Below the pieces are notes generated by a model. It did not search any database. It saw only the letters and a list, made by a program, of their open reading frames with translations, and was not told where the DNA came from. DNA of 64,000 nt from Candidatus Gastranaerophilales bacterium (GTDB taxonomy: Bacteria > Cyanobacteriota > Vampirovibrionia > Gastranaerophilales > Gastranaerophilaceae): positions 248,001 to 312,000 of the forward strand of contig CALUYE010000002.1 of the NCBI GenBank assembly GCA_944324945.1, written 5' to 3'. Shown piece after piece: positions 1-9,699 of the stretch. The first letter of the stretch is position 1; every line of letters starts with the position of its first letter. The position numbers and the translations under genes are program-made.

Positions 1-508
1 CGCTAAAAGGAGCTTTTATTTCATTATATGAAATTTGTTTATTAATATATTTTATTTTTTCGTTTTGAATTTCAATATCCTGCATTGCACTTTTTAAATT
101 AAAATATGCATCATCCCAATCATTATCGGAAATAGCGCCCGCCTTATGAAGCATATCCACTCTTTTAAAATATGCGTCATAGCGATTTTTTCTTATTTTT
201 GCTTCATTTAATCGCGCAATTTCCTGTTGTTTTTGAATTGTATATAAAATTCCGTCCAAACGCGCAATTACAACACCTTTTTTAACAAAATCTCCGGTAG
301 TATAAGGAAAATATATAATATTACCCTGTGTTTGAAAGCTTAAATCAATTATATGCTGCGCTTTTATAAAACCATGAAATATTCTTTTTGTATTGCTGCT
401 AATTTTATAAATCTCGCAGTTGTTATTATTGCTTGAATCACCAATCAAAGCGCAAGAAGCTAAAAATAACGAAATTAATAAAACTAAAACTGTTTTTAAA
501 TATTTCAT
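1..508 (-). CDS. RND/HlyD-family periplasmic adaptor lipoprotein (3' part missing)
   Basis: The gene starts at 508 and runs off the left edge; about 169 residues are visible. The N-terminus is a lipoprotein signal ending in a lipobox (LASC, Cys about residue 19). A biotinyl-lipoyl-like half follows (GDFVKKGVVIARLDG, about residues 75-90), then a predicted coiled-coil hairpin rich in Gln, Lys and Glu that contains AGAISDNDWDDA, and a return to the lipoyl half (IKAPFS). This order is that of membrane fusion proteins, which link an inner-membrane RND or ABC pump to an outer-membrane channel. The beta-barrel and membrane-proximal domains, and any pump gene, would lie outside the window. The family call is firm; the substrate cannot be told. 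Confidence 0.85.
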   Translation of the reverse strand, partial: MKYLKTVLVLLISLFLASCALIGDSSNNNNCEIYKISSNTKRIFHGFIKAQHIIDLSFQTQGNIIYFPYTTGDFVKKGVVIARLDGILYTIQKQQEIARLNEAKIRKNRYDAYFKRVDMLHKAGAISDNDWDDAYFNLKSAMQDIEIQNEKIKYINKQISYNEIKAPFS

Positions 509-555
509 CCAAAAATTTTAAAATAAGTAAAAAAGAATTATAATTAACCTTATTA

Positions 556-1503
556 CTAATTTAAAACCTGTTTTAAAAATATACCGTTTGCTGAAATATC
601 AATCTTTTTCATATCTTTCGATATTAAAATCGTTTCGTTTGTTAAAACGTTATAACCCCAGATACCTAAAAAAATCTTTTTATTGTTCTTATCAAGTACA
701 TAACAATAAGCTACAATAACGTTATCATCCTTGGCGCTAAAGCCAAGAGGGTAAATATCATATCTGAAATTTACAAGAAGAATGTTATTTATATCAATAA
801 AATAATTTTTTATTGCCCTATCAAAATTATCAAGCTTTACTGCGCTAATTTTACCTTCATCATCAATAAAGCACACATATAAATATGTTTTATAAATACC
901 GTTTAATAAAGAGCCTGTTTTTTCTTTTACAAGAACTTTCTTTGAATCCTTGCTCCAATCAACAAGAGCCAATCCGTTAAATAAATTTTTATATATTTTT
1001 TTTGTACCTGATTCAATAACAGGCATTCTCTCCTGTTGATTATGAATATAATTTAAAAGTCTGTTTTTTCTTGTTTTAGAAGTATCAAGTTTTTCAATAA
1101 AAAAAGCGCTTGAAATCTGATTGTTTTCAGCATCAAAATAGTATCTGGGGTATGCAACATATTGAAATTTAGAATCAGTAACAATATAAGGAATTGAGTT
1201 TAAATCTTTTTTTATATTTTCAATATTTGCTTCTCTTGAGCCTGCGGGACTGTTATACTTTTCAAAAATAAAATGAGGAGTAGGATAGTAAAATTTTTTA
1301 TCTGATTTATTGGGAGTATAACCTTCAAGCTCTCTTAAATTCAAGGGTATATTTTGTGCTTCAAGTTCCCATTGTTCAACAGTTTCGGGCATTTTTTCTT
1401 TCGGTGGTTCAATTTTCTTCTTTCTAAAACTAAATGCAAAAACAGGATTAATTAATAAAAATAATAAAAATATGACAAAAAACAGACATATTTTTTTTGA
1501 CAT
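556..1503 (-). CDS. secreted protein of unknown function
   Basis: A 315-residue protein with a classical signal peptide (MSKK, hydrophobic core, cleavage plausible after VFAF about residue 24) and no other membrane segment. The mature part starts with a basic/proline stretch (RKKKIEPPKEK), followed by a region rich in Tyr, Phe, Asn and Lys. The alternation of beta-prone stretches such as ALVDWSKDSKKVLV and YLYVCFIDDEGKISAV resembles a WD40/TolB-like sensor or propeller fold, but no diagnostic motif is present. It lies 3 bases downstream of the response regulator gene on the same strand and upstream of the adaptor lipoprotein gene, so it may be part of one transcript with the two-component pair. 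I do not recognise the family. Confidence 0.7.
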   Translation of the reverse strand: MSKKICLFFVIFLLFLLINPVFAFSFRKKKIEPPKEKMPETVEQWELEAQNIPLNLRELEGYTPNKSDKKFYYPTPHFIFEKYNSPAGSREANIENIKKDLNSIPYIVTDSKFQYVAYPRYYFDAENNQISSAFFIEKLDTSKTRKNRLLNYIHNQQERMPVIESGTKKIYKNLFNGLALVDWSKDSKKVLVKEKTGSLLNGIYKTYLYVCFIDDEGKISAVKLDNFDRAIKNYFIDINNILLVNFRYDIYPLGFSAKDDNVIVAYCYVLDKNNKKIFLGIWGYNVLTNETILISKDMKKIDISANGIFLKQVLN

Positions 1504-1506
1504 TTT

Positions 1507-2181
1507 TTAAACCAATCCTTCTTTTAAAGCAACAACAGCCGCTTTTGTTCTGTCGGTCAGGTATAATTTTTGCAAAATATTATGAACATGTGCTTTTGTA
1601 GTTGAAATTGAAACCACAAGTCTTTCAGAAATTTCCTGATTCGATAACCCATCAACAATCAAAGACAAAACTTCAAGCTCTTTTTTTGTTAAACCGTATT
1701 TTTTATTCGATTCCGATTGTTTTGTTTGTTTATCTAAAATTACATCGTTTGTCTGAAGGCTGGATAAAACAACTCTTGCAATGGCACTATCAATCCATGC
1801 GGCATGCTCTGAAACGGTTTTTATTGCATTAATTAAATTCTCGGAACTTGACCCTTTCATAATATATCCGTCAGCGCCCGCCTTAAAGGCTTCAAAAATA
1901 TCATCTTTTGAATCTCTTGAAGTAAACATCAAAACAGCGCTTCCGAGCTTTAAATCTTCTTTAATTTTTCTTGTAGCACTTATACCGTCCATATTTGGCA
2001 AACCTATATCCATTAATATTACGTCGGGATTGTATTTAAGAGCCATATTAACCCCTTCAATACCATCCGTTGCTTGAGCAATAAGTTTAAAACCTTTTGT
2101 ATTTTCTATTTTCATAGCCAAACCCAAACGGGTAAACTCATGATCTTCAACCAATAAAATATTTATATCTTTGTTTCTCAT
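1507..2181 (-). CDS. NarL/LuxR-family response regulator
   Basis: A 224-residue DNA-binding response regulator. Residues about 5-125 form a receiver domain with the acidic pocket (VEDHE), phosphoacceptor Asp in DVILMDIGLPNMDG (about residue 58), the conserved Thr/Ser (FTSRD) and Lys (YIMKG). Residues about 160-224 form a LuxR-type helix-turn-helix (GLTKKELEVLSLIVDGLSN and STTKAHVHNILQKL). It overlaps the histidine kinase gene by 4 bases (ATGA type), so the two are translationally coupled and are very likely partners. Target genes are not evident; the secreted protein and efflux adaptor directly downstream are the natural candidates. Confidence 0.93.
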   Translation of the reverse strand: MRNKDINILLVEDHEFTRLGLAMKIENTKGFKLIAQATDGIEGVNMALKYNPDVILMDIGLPNMDGISATRKIKEDLKLGSAVLMFTSRDSKDDIFEAFKAGADGYIMKGSSSENLINAIKTVSEHAAWIDSAIARVVLSSLQTNDVILDKQTKQSESNKKYGLTKKELEVLSLIVDGLSNQEISERLVVSISTTKAHVHNILQKLYLTDRTKAAVVALKEGLV

Positions 2182-3725
2182 AATACTACCTTACAGTCAT
2201 TAATTGAATTTTTCAGTACGAATGAAAATTTCGAGCCTTTATTTGGCTTTGATTCTACAAATATCTTGCCGTCATGCGCTTCAACGATTTGTCTTGAAAG
2301 ATATAAGCCAAGACCGGTTGAAGCAGAGCGTTTTGTATTGGTACCTTGCGAAAATCTGTTAAACAATTTATCGCAATCTTCTTTTGATAACCCTACGCCG
2401 TCATCAATTACATCAACTCTTAAGTCTTTATCCTTCTTATTAATATCAATCTTAACAAAAGAACCGTTTTGAGAATGATTTATTGCATTTCCCGCAAGAT
2501 TAACAAGCACTCTTCTAATTTCATTTTTATCAGCATTTATAAACAGCTCGTTTTCATCACTGTTTACAGTTATATTAATATTTTGTTTTTGAGCAAGCAA
2601 TTTTAATTCATCCGAACACTCATGCGCTAGCTCGATTATATCGAATTTTGTTTTGCAAAGATAAGTTTTACCCGCTTCATACCTGTAAACTTCCAAAAGC
2701 GCATTTACAAGCCCGAGCATGTCTTCGGAACTTTTTTTCATTGCGCAAAAAAGCTTATTTTGAGAAGGATTAATTTCCCCTAAAGACTTGTCTAAAACAA
2801 AGTCTAATCCTGAAATTGAAGCAAGCAGAGGCGTTCTTAAATCATGCGTTAGTGTTGCTATAAAATCGTCTCTTAATCTTTCCGATTCTTTTTGATAGGT
2901 TACATCACGTATCACGGCAACATAAAAATTGTTAATTTCATCTCTAACCGGCGCAATACTGATTTCAACCGGGGTTTTTATATCTTTTTTGTAATTTATA
3001 AGGCTGTAGTTTCTTAAGAAAAATTTATCACCTTTATTTAAATTGATTTTAGAAAACCTTGTTTTTTCAGCCACAACCAGCTCAAATAAATTTTCCCCCA
3101 GAAGTTCTTTTTCTTCTCTGCCAAACAAATTTAAGGCAGCTTCGTTAAGCTCTGTTATTTTCAGGTCATTATCAAAAATCACAATCCCGTCCGCACAGCT
3201 TTTTATAATTGCGCTTAATTTTGAATTAGCCTGCGAAAGCTCTATTGTCCTTTTATGCACAACATCTTCCAAATTTTTAGAATAAATTTCAAGCTTACTG
3301 TTTGCTTCTTCAAGTTCCGATATTTTATTTTGAAGTTCTTTTTTTAATCTTGTTTGAGTAAGCGCATTTTTGATATTTATAATTAAATTTTGATTATCCC
3401 AGGGTTTTTCGATATATTTAAATATTCCTATTTCATTAATTGCTCTAATGGCATTTTCTTTATCGGCATAACCTGTGAGCAAAATTGTCGTAACATTTTC
3501 TTGCGTTTTTTTTGCATTTTCTAAAAATTCAATACCGTTCATTTCAGGCATGATAAAATCACTTATAATTAAATCAACTTCATTGCCATTTAAATATTCA
3601 AGCGCTTCATTAGGATTATTAAATAAAACTACACTACTAAACCCTTCAAGCCCCAAAAGCATTGAAAGAGTTCTTGTAACCATTGTTTCATCGTCAACAA
3701 TTAATATTTTGCCTGACTTATCCAT
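2178..3725 (-). CDS. cytosolic REC-PAS-HisKA-HATPase sensor kinase
   Basis: A 515-residue histidine kinase with an unusual order. It has an N-terminal receiver (phosphoacceptor Asp in ISDFIMPEMNG about residue 57, Lys in IEKPW), a coiled-coil linker (about 130-165), a PAS domain (ADGIVIFDNDLKITELNEA to about 285), HisKA with phospho-His in THDLRTPL (about 303), and HATPase_c with N box (NLAGNAINHS), G1 (DDGVGL) and G2 (STGLGLYLS). No transmembrane segment is seen, so sensing is internal. A receiver in front of the kinase means this protein is probably itself the target of another kinase, making it a relay or branch point. It is co-transcribed with the NarL-type regulator downstream. Confidence 0.92.
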   Translation of the reverse strand: MDKSGKILIVDDETMVTRTLSMLLGLEGFSSVVLFNNPNEALEYLNGNEVDLIISDFIMPEMNGIEFLENAKKTQENVTTILLTGYADKENAIRAINEIGIFKYIEKPWDNQNLIINIKNALTQTRLKKELQNKISELEEANSKLEIYSKNLEDVVHKRTIELSQANSKLSAIIKSCADGIVIFDNDLKITELNEAALNLFGREEKELLGENLFELVVAEKTRFSKINLNKGDKFFLRNYSLINYKKDIKTPVEISIAPVRDEINNFYVAVIRDVTYQKESERLRDDFIATLTHDLRTPLLASISGLDFVLDKSLGEINPSQNKLFCAMKKSSEDMLGLVNALLEVYRYEAGKTYLCKTKFDIIELAHECSDELKLLAQKQNINITVNSDENELFINADKNEIRRVLVNLAGNAINHSQNGSFVKIDINKKDKDLRVDVIDDGVGLSKEDCDKLFNRFSQGTNTKRSASTGLGLYLSRQIVEAHDGKIFVESKPNKGSKFSFVLKNSINDCKVVL

Positions 3726-3857
3726 AATAAAAAGATAAATTATTTTTTGAAATAATACAAATTATTAACAAAAATACAAAAAAATACACATTTGCGCCCG
3801 AAATATTATGTCTGTTTTATAATTTAAATTGAGAGAAATAAATTATCAAGACGAAGT

Positions 3858-5927
3858 ATGATTCTCAATATAAATAAAGTTCATAATATGCATGCGCGCG
3901 ATATAACGCGCGATAATGCCGCCACCAAACGCAAGCCATTAAGTCATGTCAGTTTTCAAAGTTCCGTATTGTCTAACGAAATAGTAAAAAAATTCAACGG
4001 CACGGATAAAATAGTAAAAATCATAGATAACGCAATGGGGGTAGCGCAGGATAATCCGACAAGCGGATATTTTAGCAACCTGTTAAACAAAGCGAATAAA
4101 AATATTGATGATATTCCAAAATACAAAATAACGGAAGGAATAATTGAATCAATAAAGGAAATACTTCTTGATATCCCCAATGCAATTTCATATAAAGTCA
4201 CTAAACATAACATCTTTAAAAACCGTGCAATAGAAAAAACCCAAAACAAAGCCATGCGTCAGGCAAGAGAAATACTTGAAGTTTTTGAGAAGTGTGATGC
4301 TGAAAAAAGCGATTTTAATACCAAAATTGCAACGGAAATTGCAAATTTTGCAAAAAATTACGAAACAAAAGACGAAAGAACCTTAAATAAAATAGCTACT
4401 TCTTTGGTAAGTGCGCAATTTTCGGCAAACGATTTTTATAATATCTCCATGCTTCAAAAAGATGACGATAAAGAAGCAAAAAAAGCAGCCAAAAAAAGAA
4501 AAAGCCAAGAGCTTACAAGAATGGCAATTACTGCAAGTTTAACTTATCTTTCTCTTGGTGCTCTTGATAAAATAACAAGAAAAAGCCTTGTTTTAAACGG
4601 CTTAACAATTGCAGGAAGCGCACTGGCAGCTGAAATTTTATCAAGATTGTTAAATAAAACACCCCTATATCCTCTAACACCCAAAAAAGCAGCGGAAATT
4701 TCATCGAAAAAAGTTAACACAGAAACAAAACAAAATATAAACACAAACACAACACAGTCTTCGTCAACTACACTTTATCAAAATGTTTTTTCAGGGAACA
4801 AAACAGGGAATGCATACGATATATTAATTAAAAATATAGCAACGCAAAAAAATATAGCGCAAGCTCCAAAACCAAAAACCAAACCGAAAAAATCAAAAGC
4901 AATGAAAATATTATTGGCAGCTTTTGTTGCTGCAAACGCAGCTTTCTGGTATGGGCAAAATAAACCAAACAAAGAATACAGAAAACTTCATAAACACTTA
5001 AGCGATACATATAAAAATATAATAAATAAAAGAATAACAATAGATTTAGACGCTTTAGCAAATGATGTAGATAAAATTTCAAAATCAAAAAATTCAAAAA
5101 CGATTGAAACTATTATTGATGAATACAAACGCCTGATAACGGCATATCCTGAAAAAACAATCACATACAACAAAAAAAGAACAATTTTAACAGGTTTTAT
5201 TGATGGAATTCTAAAAATCCCGAAAACACTCTATACAATTTTAATAATTCCCTCAAAAGCACTCCACGGCGATTTTAAAAGAAAACCGATTGATACCGAT
5301 GAAACATTTGCAAATGCCAAAAATAAAGCACTTACAATACTTTATGAAATAATAGAAAAACACAAAAATCCTAACGGCACCTTGGAGGATGCAAAAGTTG
5401 ATAAAATAATTGATGAAATCATAAAAAATACAAGAAATGTTCAGGCAAACACGCAGGAAACAGGAGATATCGCAAATATTTCAAGAACAATCGTAACTTT
5501 TATTACAACATACTTTTTTATTAACGATTACAGAAACAAGGTCTTAATTGAATCCGAAGGAAAAGATATAGAAGGCGCAAACGAAGAAGCACGCGAAAGA
5601 TTTGCCCACAAAGCCGCAAACTTCACAATAAACGGAACATTAATGAACCTTGGAAATTCAATATTTAAAACTCCGCTTAATTCAAGCCTTATCTGGGCAA
5701 CAATTATTCCTTTCTGTACGGAAATTTTAAACGAATCGGCAATAAGAAAAATTATCTGCCAGCCTTTAAGAAAAATGAAATCAAGAGAAGATATTATAGA
5801 TTACGAAACTTCAAGACTTGAAAGAAAAGGTTTATCAGGCACCTGGGCAAGAGTATTTAAGAAACTTACAGGCAAAAAATCTCTGACAGAAAAAGCAGGA
5901 ATCAATAAAACAAATAATAATTCTTAA
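3858..5927 (+). CDS. large protein of unknown function with VSFQSS N-terminal motif and membrane segments
   Basis: A 689-residue protein that I do not recognise. The N-terminus has no classical signal peptide but carries the short motif HVSFQSS (about residues 31-37). The rest is lysine- and asparagine-rich. Candidate hydrophobic segments lie at about 223-265 (around LTYLSLGAL to SALAAEILS), about 349-365 (ILLAAFVAANAAFWYG), about 445-460 and about 550-565, separated by polar helical regions and a Thr/Gln/Ser-rich linker (about 290-315). It may be a membrane-associated helical protein. It is divergent from the histidine kinase gene, with a TATAAT-like box at 3817-3822. The N-terminal Phe-centred motif recurs in other unidentified proteins of this window. 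Confidence 0.75.
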   Translation: MILNINKVHNMHARDITRDNAATKRKPLSHVSFQSSVLSNEIVKKFNGTDKIVKIIDNAMGVAQDNPTSGYFSNLLNKANKNIDDIPKYKITEGIIESIKEILLDIPNAISYKVTKHNIFKNRAIEKTQNKAMRQAREILEVFEKCDAEKSDFNTKIATEIANFAKNYETKDERTLNKIATSLVSAQFSANDFYNISMLQKDDDKEAKKAAKKRKSQELTRMAITASLTYLSLGALDKITRKSLVLNGLTIAGSALAAEILSRLLNKTPLYPLTPKKAAEISSKKVNTETKQNINTNTTQSSSTTLYQNVFSGNKTGNAYDILIKNIATQKNIAQAPKPKTKPKKSKAMKILLAAFVAANAAFWYGQNKPNKEYRKLHKHLSDTYKNIINKRITIDLDALANDVDKISKSKNSKTIETIIDEYKRLITAYPEKTITYNKKRTILTGFIDGILKIPKTLYTILIIPSKALHGDFKRKPIDTDETFANAKNKALTILYEIIEKHKNPNGTLEDAKVDKIIDEIIKNTRNVQANTQETGDIANISRTIVTFITTYFFINDYRNKVLIESEGKDIEGANEEARERFAHKAANFTINGTLMNLGNSIFKTPLNSSLIWATIIPFCTEILNESAIRKIICQPLRKMKSREDIIDYETSRLERKGLSGTWARVFKKLTGKKSLTEKAGINKTNNNS

Positions 5928-5984
5928 TAATTAAAAAAGTTTGTGTTAGAATAAACACCGTGAGAAAAAATAGAGAGTAAATAT

Positions 5985-8189
5985 ATGAACCTGGAAAAAA
6001 TGTTACTGGACAGCGTAGAATTAAATACGCCTGATTCAATTAAAAAAGATATTGTTTTTAACTATAGAAATAAAAACGAATTTACATTCAAATTAACAAA
6101 AGAAATTGTCGAAAAATTGAATTTAAAAAGCTGGTTTGAAAGCTATAAAAAAGAAGCTCTTGTTTCAACAGCGGGTATTAGAGGCCCGCAGAATATCTTA
6201 TATCCCCATGATACAAGATTCCCGATAAATACGCTTGGGATAACTCTTGCTACCTTAGCTAAAGCACTTGTTTTAAAAGAAAAATACCCGAACAAAAACC
6301 TTGTTAAACTTGTCGGGTGTGAAGTAAGATATAATTCAAAAACATACCTTGATATAATTGCAAGAATACAAGCAGCTCTTAATATAAGAACTCTAACCCC
6401 TACAAAAAGACAAACAATACCCATCTGGCTTGCTTCATTTTTGGCGTTCAAACTGGATTTAGTCGGAGCGGAATACATAACAAGCTCCCATGGAATCTCG
6501 GTAAAAAATGCAACAAAAGACTTAAATAACCAGGGAAGCCAGTTTTTACCCAATGAAAGTATGGAATTTGTTAATAAAATAGAAGAAATTCTTGATACTG
6601 TCGATAAAAAAGGTTTTTACGAAATCAATTTTTCAAATAGCGAAGATTCTTTAATTGACGAAAAAGCAATGGAGCGCTTAAACAACGGGGTTGATTATTA
6701 TTGCGAATATTTAAAAAACGGTGTAGCAAACACATCAAACATTGAAAAAATCAAAAACGCAAAAAATAAAATCGTAATCGACTGTGTAGGCGGCTGCGCT
6801 TATAATACACTATCAAAAATATTAAAAAATCTTGAAATCGAAAACAGTTTTTACTGGTTAAATACAAAAGAAGATCCCTTTTTCCATTCAATCGGAAAAG
6901 ACGTTAAAAAAGATAAAGAAGGAAAGGATGTTTTTTACGATTGGTCTTTAGATGTTACCGTTTTAGCAAAAGACAAGGAAGGAAGAGAATATTTCCCCGT
7001 TGTAAAATCGCTTGATTACGGAAATAAATTAAAAGATTTTCCTCTAAATACGGCAATTTTAATCACCGACCCCGATCATGACAGATTAAACATCGCTCAA
7101 ATTATCTCAAAAAGCAAAGCGCAACAGGCAAAAGACGCAGGGGTTGATTATGTCGAGTTGGATGATGAGAGAATTTTGTGCGTATTTTCAGCCAATCAGG
7201 CATTTTTAATGATTATGGATTTTTGGAATAAATCACTTAACAAAAACCCTGATACGCAATATTTTATAATTAAAACAACCGCAAGTTCGCGCGCTTGGGA
7301 TGAATGGGCACAAGCCAACAAAATAAAAGTAATAAATACTCCTGTCGGCTTTAAAGAAATTGCAAACGCAATCAAAAAAATCGAAGCACAGTATGAAAAA
7401 AATTGTGAAAATATAACAATCTACGATATTTTCAACAAAAAAACAGAACTTAAATCTAACCCCAGAATGATATTCGGAGGCGAAGAATCAGGAGGAATGA
7501 TAATCGGTGCCGTTGATGTTATAAAATCTCTAAATAACAGACAAGCTCTTGCAATGAGAGAAAAATCAGCAACAGAAGCAATTATTGTTGCAAGTGCATT
7601 GATTTCATCAATCGATGATGATTTAGTTAAACAGTTGCAAAAAATATACGATGAAAATAACATAATATCAAAATACGATGTAAGAGTTGATATTGCTTAT
7701 TATAACGAATCAGAACCCGATATCAACAAACTTAAAGAAGCAAAAATCGAAGGCGAAGCAAAAAGAACCAAAAACGATATTTTCTATCTTGCTTTAGCAA
7801 TAGCAAAATATGAAAATAAAATTACTCTTGAAAATATCAAAGAAATATTATCGTCAACATTTAAAAACCTTGATTTTTCAACTCTTGAAGACGTTATATT
7901 TGTCGGAGACGGAACGTATTTATTATTCAGCGATAAATTTATTGAAATAAGACCATCGGGAACCGACGCCAAAACTAAAGCCTACGCAGGCGGTAATGAT
8001 AAAGAATTATTATTCAAATACGCCGATACCCTTGGAAATTATTCAGGCGACTTAAATGAAACATATAAAAAATACTTGGATGAAAATTACGTTAATTCAT
8101 CAAAGGAAAAATCATTCAAAATATATGAAAACTACACAACGCGCGATGAAGACAAGCGCGAATTTCAAGTTCCAAACTATAATTTTTAA
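5985..8189 (+). CDS. alpha-D-phosphohexomutase superfamily protein (divergent, long)
   Basis: A 734-residue phosphoglucomutase/phosphomannomutase-type enzyme, which interconverts sugar 1- and 6-phosphates through a phosphoserine. Recognisable pieces in order are STAGIRGP (about 61-68), the phosphoserine loop TSSHGIS (about 166-172), the metal-binding loop DPDHDR, the sugar-binding loop GGEESGG and the phosphate-binding loop IRPSGTDAKTK near the C-terminus. The catalytic loop departs from the usual TASHNP (SSHGI here, with Ser-His kept). The protein is roughly 200 residues longer than typical family members, with insertions between domains and a C-terminal extension. The family is secure; the actual sugar is not. 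It precedes lysS by 14 bases. Confidence 0.85.
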   Translation: MNLEKMLLDSVELNTPDSIKKDIVFNYRNKNEFTFKLTKEIVEKLNLKSWFESYKKEALVSTAGIRGPQNILYPHDTRFPINTLGITLATLAKALVLKEKYPNKNLVKLVGCEVRYNSKTYLDIIARIQAALNIRTLTPTKRQTIPIWLASFLAFKLDLVGAEYITSSHGISVKNATKDLNNQGSQFLPNESMEFVNKIEEILDTVDKKGFYEINFSNSEDSLIDEKAMERLNNGVDYYCEYLKNGVANTSNIEKIKNAKNKIVIDCVGGCAYNTLSKILKNLEIENSFYWLNTKEDPFFHSIGKDVKKDKEGKDVFYDWSLDVTVLAKDKEGREYFPVVKSLDYGNKLKDFPLNTAILITDPDHDRLNIAQIISKSKAQQAKDAGVDYVELDDERILCVFSANQAFLMIMDFWNKSLNKNPDTQYFIIKTTASSRAWDEWAQANKIKVINTPVGFKEIANAIKKIEAQYEKNCENITIYDIFNKKTELKSNPRMIFGGEESGGMIIGAVDVIKSLNNRQALAMREKSATEAIIVASALISSIDDDLVKQLQKIYDENNIISKYDVRVDIAYYNESEPDINKLKEAKIEGEAKRTKNDIFYLALAIAKYENKITLENIKEILSSTFKNLDFSTLEDVIFVGDGTYLLFSDKFIEIRPSGTDAKTKAYAGGNDKELLFKYADTLGNYSGDLNETYKKYLDENYVNSSKEKSFKIYENYTTRDEDKREFQVPNYNF

Positions 8190-8203
8190 TTTAAGGAGAT
8201 AAA

Positions 8204-9691
8204 ATGGAAACAAATAACAGCTCTATTCAAAGCGTTAGAGAAGGAAGAATCCAAAAACTTACCGATTTAATTGATATGGGTGTAAATCCTTATCCTTATA
8301 CTTTTGATAAAACGGCAAACGCGCAAACTCTTCAAAAAAAATACGAAAACCTTGAAGCAGGAGTTGAAACACAGGATATTTATTCTGTTGCAGGACGCGT
8401 TATGGCTATCAGAAACAGCGGAATGTTTATTGATTTAATGGATACAACGGGAAAAATACAAATTTTTTCCCATAAACAAAACCTTAGCGAAGAAAAAATG
8501 AAAGTCCTTAAATTAATCGATGTAGGTGATATCGTAGGGTTTAAAGGAACGATAAGAAGAACCCCGAGAGGCGAATTATCCATTAAAACAACCGATTTTA
8601 AACTTTTATCAAAATCTTTATTGCCTCTACCTGAAAAATTCCACGGTTTATCCGATGTTGAAATAAGATACCGTCAAAGATATCTTGATATGATTGTAAA
8701 TTCGCAAGTAAGAGAAACATTTAAAAAAAGAAGTCTTATCATTCAAAAAATTAGAGAATTTTTAACTCGCGACGGATTTTTGGAAGTTGAAACACCAACG
8801 CTTCAAACAACGGCATCAGGCGCCAATGCAAGACCCTTTTTTACGCACCACAACGCGCTTGAGATGGATTTAACGCTAAGAATTGCTCTTGAATTATACT
8901 TAAAAAGATTAATAGTAGGCGGTGTATCAGAACGCGTCTTTGAAATCGGCAAATGCTTCAGAAATGAAGGAATAGACACGCGCCACAATCCTGAATTTAC
9001 CATGATTGAACTTTATCAAGCCTATGCTGATTATAATGACATGATGACATTAACCGAAAACATGGTAGCCTATGTCGCCCAAGAAGTCTTAGGAACAACA
9101 AAAATTAAATACGGCGAACATGAAATAGACCTAACTCCGCCCTGGGATAGAAAAACAATGCTTGGTTCAATTAAAGATGAAACAGGAGCAGATTTTCTAC
9201 AAGTGTATGATGCGCATGAAGCAATTGAGCTTGCAAAAAGCATAGGGGTTCATGTTGATGAAAACCTTAACTGGGGGCAGGTTGTCGAAGCGGTATTTGA
9301 AGAAAAAATCGAACCGCATTTAATTCAACCCTGCCATATAATAGATTACCCGAGAGAAATCTCCCCCTTAGCCAAAGTTCATCGCGAAAACGACAGATTA
9401 ACCGAACGTTTTGAAACACGTGTAAACGGTTGGGAAATAGCAAATGCATTCTCGGAACTTTCGGATCCTATTGATCAAAGACACAGATTCGAAGCTCAAG
9501 CACAGGCAAAAGCAAACGGGGATGAAGAAGCAATGGAAATCGATGAAGATTTTATAACCGCCCTTGAATACGGTATGCCCCCGACAGGCGGTATGGGAAT
9601 GGGTATAGACAGACTTGTTATGCTGTTAACCGATTCTCCTTCAATAAGAGACGTTATAGCGTTTCCTACAATGCGTCAGATAAATAAATAG
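8204..9691 (+). CDS. lysS: lysyl-tRNA synthetase, class II
   Basis: A 495-residue protein of normal family length that charges tRNA-Lys with lysine. The N-terminal OB-fold anticodon-binding domain spans about residues 50-150 (VAGRVMAIRNSGMFIDL). The class II catalytic core has motif 2 in FRNEGIDTRHNPEFTMIE and motif 3 in GMGMGIDRLVMLL near the C-terminus. A strong ribosome binding site (AAGGAG) lies 7 bases upstream of the ATG. The gene sits between the phosphohexomutase and a glycosyltransferase-like gene on the same strand with very short gaps, suggesting co-transcription. Confidence 0.97.
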   Translation: METNNSSIQSVREGRIQKLTDLIDMGVNPYPYTFDKTANAQTLQKKYENLEAGVETQDIYSVAGRVMAIRNSGMFIDLMDTTGKIQIFSHKQNLSEEKMKVLKLIDVGDIVGFKGTIRRTPRGELSIKTTDFKLLSKSLLPLPEKFHGLSDVEIRYRQRYLDMIVNSQVRETFKKRSLIIQKIREFLTRDGFLEVETPTLQTTASGANARPFFTHHNALEMDLTLRIALELYLKRLIVGGVSERVFEIGKCFRNEGIDTRHNPEFTMIELYQAYADYNDMMTLTENMVAYVAQEVLGTTKIKYGEHEIDLTPPWDRKTMLGSIKDETGADFLQVYDAHEAIELAKSIGVHVDENLNWGQVVEAVFEEKIEPHLIQPCHIIDYPREISPLAKVHRENDRLTERFETRVNGWEIANAFSELSDPIDQRHRFEAQAQAKANGDEEAMEIDEDFITALEYGMPPTGGMGMGIDRLVMLLTDSPSIRDVIAFPTMRQINK

Positions 9692-9699
9692 GGGTTGAT

